DNA from: Dactylorhiza incarnata
Taxonomy: Eukaryota > Streptophyta > Magnoliopsida > Asparagales > Orchidaceae
NCBI GenBank assembly: GCA_033032865.1
Contig: JAWHQI010000028.1
Location: 10,125,001 to 10,189,000 of the forward strand
Length of the DNA stretch: 64,000 bases
Direction: 5' to 3'
Position numbers and translations under genes: made by a program
Part shown: positions 55,230 through 64,000 of the stretch, piece after piece
Layout: each line of letters begins with the position of its first letter
Position numbering within the stretch: the first letter of the stretch is position 1
Notes under the pieces: generated by a model
The model's input: the letters and a program-made list of their open reading frames with translations, nothing else
The model's database searches: none
What the model was told of the DNA's origin: nothing

Positions 55230-56190
55230 ACTGAAATGACTTGGAAAATTGTACATAGACATTTTATATCATTATAAAGCTCTAGAAATTTTATTAGAAT
55301 TATACTTTATACTTCCTTCACAAAGTAGTATTTGGACTTATAACTTGAGAAATTAACTCCCTAAATTACTGATGCTGGACTGTAATGAAATTTTGTATAT
55401 GGTCTTTTTATATCAGTATGAAGCTATGAAAATTTTATTAGAATTAATCTCTGAGTAAACTTCATATTTCCTTCTCAAAGTAACATTTGGATTGATAACT
55501 TGAGAAATTAATTCCCTTAATTATCGATGCTGGATTATTATGAACGTGTGTACAAGGTCTTTTTATATCAGTATGAAGCTATGGAAAGTTTATTAGAATT
55601 AATCTCTAAGTGAACTTCATACTTCCTTCACAAAGTAACATTTGGGCATATAACTTGAGAAATTAATTTCCTGAATTATTAATGCTGGATTGTTAAGAAA
55701 CTTTGTACAAGGTCTTTTCATATCAGTATGAAGCTATGGAAATTTTATTAGATTTGATCTCTGAGTAAACTTCATACTTCCTTCACAAAGTAGCATTTGG
55801 ACATATAACTTAAGAAATTAATTCCCCGAATTACTGATGTTGGATTGTTATGAAACTTTGTACAAGGTCTTTTTATGTTAGTATGAAGCTATGGAAATTT
55901 AATCAGATTTAATCTCTGGGTAAACTTCATACTTCCTCCACAAAGTAGCATTTGGACTTATAAATTGAGGAATTAATTCCCTGAATTACTGATGATGGAT
56001 TATTATGAAACTTTGTACAAGGTCATTTTATATCAGTATGAAGCTATGGAAATTTTATTACATTTAATCTCTGAGTAAACTTCATACTTCCTTCACAAAG
56101 TAGCATTTGGACTCGTGTTTTGAGAAATTGATTCCTTTAATTATTATTGCTGGAATATCATAGAAATTTGTACATAGACCCTTGACATTA
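55230..56190 (+). repeat. 155-bp tandem repeat, about 6 units, in giant LTR
   Basis: TATCAGTATGAAGCTATG recurs at 55411, 55566, 55721, about 55875 and 56031. The 3' LTR holds the same array from about 63390 to the window end. Confidence 0.9.
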
Positions 56191-56754
56191 ATGTGAATCT
56201 CTGAAATGAAAATGGTCTCATACTTAGTTAGTAATCATATAGTCAACATGGTAGTACATGTGGTTTCATTTAAAGGCAAACCGGTCTGCGAATAGTAAAA
56301 ATTGATATATGTGATTTAGAAACTCCTGTCCATCAAAAATAGAACTATTAACTCCTTGATCATTATGAAGGCATAGATGTATTAAAGTATTAACCATTAG
56401 TGACATTTATTAGAGGAAAGGGGTTGGGGTGCGTTTAGTAAAACCATCAATTTGGGAATTGACAATGATATGATAGAGATGTGAGGAATGACCCATCAAT
56501 AAGTATAAGTGTGATTGATGTATGAGTTGTGACCTTATCTAGGTATGGTGTGATGACACGAAAAAATGTTCGGCCATTAAGAAAGATTGGGTTCGATGTT
56601 CAATTGAACAACGACGCTCGTATGTCCGGTCTAATGTAACCCACCTTTGGATTCTAGAGTAACTAGAAAGGGGGCGGGAATAAAATGATGGGTAGCCACC
56701 AATAAGAGTAAATATCCTAGAAATGGGGATTTGGACTTCAGCCCATTGTATTCC

Positions 56755-56802
56755 CTAGTACCGTCGCGAGCCCTTCACGGGGTAGCCCTCGGGAAGTCCA
56801 GG
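56755..56802 (+). other. CTAGTACC hairpin module in giant LTR
   Basis: CTAGTACC, GTCGCG, AGCCCTTCACGGGGTAG, CCC, TCGGGAAGTCCAGG. Same order and near-identical blocks as the Athila leader module at 21751-21797. Confidence 0.65.
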
Positions 56803-58293
56803 ATTTACCCTTACAACTTCTAAGTTCAACTAAACCATACACAAGAGTGGCTTAAGTAGGGGAAACTTGATAAGATAGTTCCCTTCCCAAGTAAGGGAAG
56901 ATTTGCATAAGGATGGGTTATGTTCTGCGAGCGGTAAGCTCGGTATTGCATAAGGAAGGATGGATTAAGTCCAGCGAGCGGTAGGCTCTGTATTATATGA
57001 GGAGTACTGGTGGTCCGATGAGCTGGAGGCTCGGGAAATACAATTAAGAGGCATCCTTACCAGATAGTACGTGGATACCCTGCATGTTCTTAGGGGCGTA
57101 TATAAGGTCTAGGATGGGAGGTGTCATACTAGCCTAGGAGTGGAGGACCCAATCCACTGCCCTTGTTTTCCTCAATGGGGTGTACCTGAGCGGAGACTCG
57201 AAAAATGGGATAGAGGTGGTGCTTACCAGATAGTACGTGGATACCCTGTGTGTTATTAATGGCGTACAAAAGGTCTAGGCTGGGAGATGTGTGACATAAT
57301 CCTAGAAGTGGACTTGCCCGATCCACTGCCCTATATTCCTCAACCGAGTATCTGAATTCACACACTCGAACAGAGGGACCTAAATAGGTTTCTGCGTACA
57401 GAGTCGGGTGGGTGAGTTGCATCGTCGCATTGCACAACATAACATCATTGCATAAACAAGACCTCATTGTATAAATTAGTATGGGCTCCTTTATACGATG
57501 AGTTTACCTCAGTGTCAAAACCCTTAACTTATATGTTTTGTGTGTACGCATGTAATTTAAGGTTACTTTTATAGCCGCTCTTTTCACATGATGTTTCTCC
57601 CTTTTATATACTTTAGATATGGTTGTCATGGTTGATGTTTCTTATAATGTTATTGGAACCACGTGAACTATTGTAGTATATGCTTGTCACACTTTTGTAC
57701 ATATGTCTTACTCCTAAAAATGTCTAGAGAAAAGGTACTTTATGCATATATACTTATTAGCTAGAACCATGTCACCTATTTGCTTTTCTATTACCCTTTG
57801 TTATCCTCCACTTATTCCTCCCGCCCGGTGTATAAGAGTCACCATGGCAGGGGATGGGGAATTTGACTTAGTCTTTTGCTTAACGGTCAGTGGACCATAT
57901 TATTTTAGGAGTGTTATGCCGGAGCAGCGGGACACCATTTAGAAGACCAGGACAGGACGAAGCATTGCAGCCAATAACCCTTGTCGCAGCAGCCGCTACA
58001 GAGATGAGTTATTTTGTAGTGAGGATTTTGATGTAATGGGCATAAGCCCTTTTTACATTAGTACTTTCTCATCATGGACAATTGTTTTATGATATATATA
58101 TAATGTTACTTTGTGGACTCGTTTCATTTAACGCTTATATTACTTTTATACGTGGTTGTCCTGGATGATGTTGATTAGCTGGCAGAATCGGTGTATTGTG
58201 TTGGCGACCATCACGTGAGTTGGTGCCACCGCAAGACGGCGGTTCTGGGCGGTAAGACCCGAGAACGAATGCAAAAAAGGGGGTCCTACAAAC

Positions 58294-58305
58294 TGGTATC
58301 AGCTT
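58294..58305 (+). other. Primer binding site of giant element
   Basis: TGGTATCAGCTT, three bases after the LTR end. It is tRNA-Met type with late mismatches; compare 7737-7748. Confidence 0.7.
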
Positions 58306-60057
58306 AGTCGACTATCGATCCAAGTAAAGAGGTCCACAAACCTTGGGCCACCCCACTCGAGCTTAGTTTGGGGACAAACTAGCAGCAGAAGCAATGGTGT
58401 GCCCATACGGGAAATCACATAACTCTGTCCACTTAACGATGAGATTAGGCCAACCTACTAGTACACCATATTGGTCTGACGTAGAAAGACATTTCATAAG
58501 GTATCCTAGTCCGACATCGATCGCAGGTACGATTTGGTCAAGAAGTAGGATACGCCAAAGTGACTAAATGAAAAAGTGGAAAGCATGCGCAATTGTTCAA
58601 GCTTACTCTCTGATACTCTCATGTCACTTCCCAAGTAATATTAATACCCCTCACATGAACAATCAGGACCATCTTAAGAGGATTTGGTGCTTGTGTACCT
58701 ACTATCGGATTAGTAGGAGACTCGTAGGTTTAACTCATGTGCCTAGAAGTTGATACTCCCCACTTCCATCCTCATAAAATCCATCACAAAGAAAGGGTGC
58801 TGAATGTGGAATGAGAATTTCAACCTAGAGAAGACCATTTAATAGGCACACGACCCTTGGAAAAGTTACGATAAATGGTAGTTTTGAGGGAGAGAACCTT
58901 ACAATATCCAAAAATCTTAAGGAATGTCGTACATGTGCTTAGGTACGAGGACTTAATTAGTATAATTCCAAACCAAAGACTGTATACACATAAGGATTAT
59001 GTACATATGTGAAATGTCCATATTTTCGAATATAAGAAACTCATCATAAGATTTACGGGAGGCTAATCTTGTTTCTTCATTTATCGGGCCACATAATATT
59101 GATAGATGATTCATAGAAGATATGTCTTATGTAATATTTGAACTTGGTCTGCGTTTAGCAAAATGACGACTATAGAATTAACCATCAATAACACTTGGAT
59201 TTAGGATAAGAACCTGGATTTGTGATTGTAGGTCATTAACGTGATTATGTACAATTCAGGAAGTAATCTTGAGGGATTTACAATATATGAATTTTCTGAG
59301 CTTTGAAATTGATGAACAACATGAAATTGAATACTGGAACTAAGCTTGATCATCTCTTGAGTGGCCATGAATTCCATAACAACTGTGGTCATATTTAAAT
59401 TTACTTATATCATCTTAGATTCTAGAAGCGTGATTGGTCATGACCTGAAATGTTAAATAGATGAACAATGTATCAAAATTCGAATAACCAATATTACATA
59501 AACTATAAACATATCATGATCTTGGAAGGTAGATCAGATCCTAACTGCAAACACCTAACAAATAAGAGTACCTACATCACGTGTGCAATGATTGTGAACC
59601 ACGAGAGAGTTTAGATCCAAAGTGTTTTTAAGGTTGGTATTGAAAATATTGTCGATGAACTCGACGATATACCCTCCGGATCGAGAACTGTGCGCTTACG
59701 AAGAAATCATACTGTAAATTATAAGTCTCGTTTGAGTTATGCACTCGCCTTGTGAATGTGTAAGTTCACATCAATCTATGTCTTCCCCCCACTACGTATG
59801 TCTTCATCGAATTGGGGATTATTTAAGAACCCTCTGGTAGGAGATCTTGATTACGAACATAACGAGGTCTAACAAAAGTGCACTTAGGAGAAAAATTGAG
59901 GATGAGGTGATGTGGATTAGATCTAACCGTTTACATTGTTAATTGGGAGTCATGTTACACAAAATTTATTAAATCTTCCGAGCAGATTTTGAATTCTAGC
60001 TCCCGTAGACCTAAGATAAATTTCGGGGAGGAAATTATTTCTTCATTTATTAGGATT
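58306..60057 (+). other. Internal region of giant element, non-coding
   Basis: About 1.75 kb with only short frames and no gag or pol motif. Ends with GATAAATTTCGGGGAGG and AAATTATTTCTTC, the place of the polypurine tract. Confidence 0.7.
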
Positions 60058-63000
60058 TATAACATCCCCAGAACAACTAGCCCCTAAGATATATCTTCTC
60101 ATGACAAGGTCATGACATTACTCTAAGAGGCCAAATTAGCCCTAAGAACCAAGGTGAACAGGTGAAAATCACTTTGGTGTGCAAATAGACAAATTTGACT
60201 CCAAGGCTTAAGACTTGATATTTAGCTTCAAAATGACAAGTTGACCCCACCAACCCTTCCTAAACCCCTCAGGGAGTCCCTTGAGTCATTTAGAATCCAA
60301 TTGGGTCAACCCAGTTGATCAAATTGACAAAAGCCAACTCTAGCTCAATATGGGTCAATTTACTTTAAATTGGTTCAGAAAGACTTCAAATGACCAATTG
60401 ACTCAACTAATACCCTCCTAACCACAAAGGGAGATCATAAGGTCAATAATAATCAAGGGGGCTCAATCATTTTTGCCAAAGTCAACTATATGTCAACTTA
60501 GGTCATATCAACCATAAAAGGATCAACTAGCTCAACCAAGACCTCACTATGAGTCAACCAATATTGAGTGGTGTTAAGGGACCCAAGACCATCCTATGAG
60601 GGTAGTCACCACCTCAACTAAACCAAGTCAATCCAAAAAGTCAACATTTGGTCAAACTAAGCCAAAATTGAAATTTAAGTAATTAAGCCCAATTCCAATG
60701 GGTTCAGCCCAATCCTAATGGCCCATCTTGTACCCCAAATGCAATTGACCATGATTACCCTCAAAAAATTAAATGGGGGTGACATGGAAGGTCTGACTTT
60801 GGAAAACCCCAAATTTTCACAAAGGAACAACCATGGTTTGGGGAATTCCCTCCACATGGCAACCCATTCCTCCTCCAAAGTAGGGAATTGAGCTCCCCAA
60901 GAGAATCCAAGCAGAGAAAGGGGTAAGGTGGCATATGTGGGGGAGGAGGAGACAAAGAGACCAACCACCTTAATGGCATTTCATGGAGAAGCACACAATT
61001 GAGACTAATTCACCTCACAAAGACTGTAGTCGAGCTCTGAGATTAAATTCCTGCAACTTTCATGCCCACTTGGAGCTCTGGGAGTGGCTGAATGAGGAGC
61101 TTCAACATTGTTGAAATCGCCAATAATGGCTGCCATGCATATAGACTCACCCAGCTCAATTTTACCCACCATTAGCTTCCTGGAGTGGAGAGGATAAAAA
61201 GCCCCAACATTGGAGAAGAAATTGGGCTCAGAAGGCTTGGATCACCATTGGAGATCCACAAGTCGGACATGGAGAAATCTGGATTGTATGTGCATGAATC
61301 TTCAAATTGAGGCATGTATTCCCTTCCTCATCCCCTAGTGCTAGATCCCCATCTCTTCTAATTCGAATTTTGATGAGAATTGCGATTTGACCATGTCCAA
61401 TTCTGAGCTTTCTAGCTCTTTAATGTCCCACCCCCATTTCGCATATAGGCCACCTCCGGCCTCTAATCCTTCGGCAAAATGACAGCCAACCCTCGGCCGA
61501 AGGTGGTTGCGTCGGCCATTTGGCCAGAGAAGGCTCCAGTTGGCCAAAAATTGGGTCTGAAATCCCTCCATGGCGGCGAAATCAGGATTGTCAGCTCAGG
61601 GAGGAAGATGATCTCCCTGCCATTGGATCTGGGGAGGCCTTTATACGCAGACCAGATTTTATTATAATAGCTATTAATTAGAAAATGCTGCCTGATTTTA
61701 AACAATTTATAGAAAATACTTAAAGATACTTCAGATAATGTGCCCAACATGGAACATGTATCCCTAGGTCTCTACTATATTAAGAAATTGAGTTCACCCA
61801 ATTTGGAGCACAGTAGCTCCCTCAGCACAAATTTTGGTGGGCTGTGTACAAAAAGTGCCCTAAGTACTAATTAATTAAATTAAGGAGTTCTATAACTCCA
61901 ATAAGGCAGAAATTTTGGCCATGCATGGGGTATACCCCAACACATACCCTGCCCAAAAATGAGAATTTTGGACAAATATTTTCTATAGTTTTGGTAATAA
62001 TTTCATAAACCATGCTTGGGAGTTTTATATGGGTATATGACCTCTAAAGACCTCAAATCATTTCTGGGAATCTCATCATTGCATGAGTTGTCTTTGGTAA
62101 AAATTCCAGACCAATTGGACATGCGCATGTTTGGGAAGTACCATATGCATGTAGGTGTAGTGTATGGGAAATGGTGTGCATATAACACCCAAGTTGAATT
62201 TAGTGAAATTTGGAGTTCTACAACTCCAAATAAGATGAAATTTTGGACATGCATGATTCATGCCCCAACTCATCCCCTGCCAAAGTTTGGGACTTTTTGG
62301 AAAACATTTTACCTATGTCTTAGAAAATCTGTATACTTTGTGACATAAAATTGTTGTGAACTTGGGAAATTCATTTAAGGAGTTCTACAACTCCCAACAT
62401 GCTGAAATTTTGGGCATGCATGTGATCTGCCCTAATAGAACCTCTGCAAAACTTTGAGAATTTTCGGGGAACATTTTTCTAAAGTTCTTGTAGAAATTTA
62501 ATAAACCATGCATGGTGTATATTATGGGTTATTTTGACTCAAATCACCCCAAATCTCCTTTGGTAGGCTAGTTATGTGAATAATGGTCTCTGGTTAAAAT
62601 TTAAGGTCATTTGTACCTTTGCATGTTGGTGTATTCCACATGCATGTGTAAGTGAAATTTGGTGTGCATATATCATTACCAAGTAGCATTAGATTTACAT
62701 GGGTAAATCAACTCAAATTGACCCAAATTTTGGGTAGCATGTTAATTAGATCAAATATACTCCATGGTTAAAATTTAAGGTCATTTCGACCTTTGCATGT
62801 TGGTGTATTCCACATGCATGTGTAAGGGAAATTTGGTGTGCATATAGCATTACCAAGTAGCATTATAATTACATGGGTAAATCAACTCAAATTGACCCAA
62901 ATTTCGGGTAGCATGTTAATTAGACCAAATATACTCCATGGTAAGAATTTAAGGCCATTTGGACCCTTGCATGTTGGTGTATTCCACATGCATGTGTAAG

Positions 63001-64000
63001 GGAAATTTGGTGTGCATATAGCATTACCATGTAACACTAGATTTACATAGGTAAATCATCTTATCTTACACCAAATTTTGGGTGGCATGATAATAAGACC
63101 ATGAATATGCCCTAGTTAATAGTTGAGCCCAATCGGACTCTTGTATAAAAATGAAATTCACATGCCAAAAATCTTGGTGATAAAAGGTGATCAATAAGGT
63201 TCTTAAGTAATACTGTTTTGAGATTTTAATGGTTTTCCCTTCGTCAACCTTCATGAGATTTAAAACATGCACCTAGAACCAAAGGACAATACTCTATGGA
63301 GAAAATCATCAAGCTTTGGGTTGATTGCCATAGAAAACTTGATTTCATATGATTTGGTCGCATAGACCCCAAGTGAGTATTTATAGTGTCAAAGCTTACT
63401 GAAATGACTTGGAAAGTTGTACGTAGACTTTTTATATCAGTATGAAGCTCTGGAAATTTTATTCGAATTAATCATTGAGTAAACTTCATACTTCCTTCAC
63501 AAAGTAGTATTTGGACATATAACTTGAGAAATTAACTTCCTGGATTACTGATGTTGGACTGTTATGAAATTTTGTATATGGTCTTTGTATGTCAGTATGA
63601 AGCTATGAAAATTTTATTAGAACTAATCTATGGGTAAACTTTATACTTCCATCTCAAAGTAACATTTGGATTTATAACTTGAGAAATTAATTCCCTGAAT
63701 TATTGATGCTGGATTGTTATGAAATTTTGTACAAGGTCTTTTCATATCAATATGAAGCTATGGAAATTTTATTAGAATTAATCTCAGAGTGAACTTCATA
63801 TTTCCTTCACAAAGTAGCATTTGGACTGACAACTTGATAAATTATTTCCCTGAATTACTGATACTGGATTGTTATGAAACTTTGTACAAGGTCTTTTTAT
63901 ATCAGTAAGAAGCTATGGAAATTTTATTAGATTTAATCTCTGGGTAAACTTCATACATCCTTCACAAAGTAGCATTTGGACTTATAACTTAAGAAATTAA
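60058..64000 (+). repeat. 3' LTR of giant element, cut by window end
   Basis: Collinear with 51897 to about 55830. Substitutions and small indels are frequent enough to see in every line, so the insertion is not recent. Confidence 0.8.

Larger units (their letters stand above)
51897..58290 (+). repeat. 5' LTR of giant element (about 6394 bp)
   Basis: Contains, in order: a cluster of TTGAC/GTCAA motifs (52070-52500), a GC-richer block with TTTATACGC near 53472, three tandem blocks (degenerate 53720-54300; 176 bp at 54420-54950; 155 bp at 55230-56190), a hairpin module at 56755-56802, and a duplicated CCAGATAGTACGTGGATACC block at 57058 and 57227. No coding domain. Confidence 0.75.
51897..64000 (+). 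mobile_element. Giant-LTR non-autonomous element (LARD-like, chromovirus-related)
   Basis: A segment starting ATAACATCCCCAGAA at 51898 is repeated from 60059 and stays collinear to the window end (offset about 8.16 kb). After the first copy comes TCCTACA, then a TGGTATCAGCTT primer site (58294). Before the second copy is ATTTCGGGGAGGAAATT, the chromovirus end motif. So these are LTRs of about 6.4 kb around an internal region of about 1.8 kb without genes. It is inserted in the copia element. A tandem duplication is the alternative, but it would not explain the primer site and end motif. Confidence 0.75.

Overview
The window is plant nuclear DNA, and I infer an angiosperm. The evidence is the mix of LTR-retrotransposon lineages: Ty3/gypsy Tekay/Del chromoviruses, Tat/Retand-like and Athila elements, and Ty1/copia SIRE-like and other copia elements. 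I find no host gene. Nearly all 64 kb is retrotransposon sequence, much of it nested, with most coding regions broken by stops, frameshifts or deletion. No species is claimed.

Left part (1-16293). The 3' end of a Tekay element (1-2212, LTR 145-2212) abuts the 3' portion of a plus-strand Tat element (2213-16293). The Tat part has a 169-bp tandem array, a derived 79-bp array, two broken antisense genes, and a 3' LTR (15431-16293). A second Tekay element (5676-13798, paired 2058-bp LTRs, duplication CATGA) sits inside it. Its coding region is crippled.

Middle (16294-32889). A solo copia LTR (17412-18492, duplication GAAAT) is followed by a dead chromovirus integrase, a plus-strand Athila LTR with primer binding site (19530-21051), and a minus-strand Athila gag interrupted by an unclassified LTR (24152-25749). 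From about 25325 there are four head-to-tail copies of a chimeric unit of about 2.03-2.06 kb. Each joins part of that LTR to Athila gag, leader, primer binding site and LTR.

The nest (32890-48856). A minus-strand Tat element (duplication GATAC) is inserted in the fourth chimeric unit. It has gag-protease remnants but no reverse transcriptase or integrase; tandem arrays lie where pol would be. Inside it is a SIRE-like copia element (36339-44646, duplication AGCTC). Inside that is an LTR-like insertion (40840-42287, duplication GACAC) that starts with a nearly perfect 397-bp palindrome carrying tRNA-like promoter boxes.

Right part (48857-64000). The rest of the Athila LTR (to 50360) is followed by a broken copia gag-pol segment (minus strand, to about 51896). 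A very large non-autonomous element then fills the window: a 5' LTR of about 6.4 kb, a non-coding internal region of about 1.8 kb, and a 3' LTR running off the end.

The strongest cross-cutting signal is in the promoters. LTRs from several unrelated lineages carry arrays of short palindromes, each lineage with its own sequence. In five LTR types the array lies directly upstream of a TATA box, and one antisense gene promoter has the same layout.
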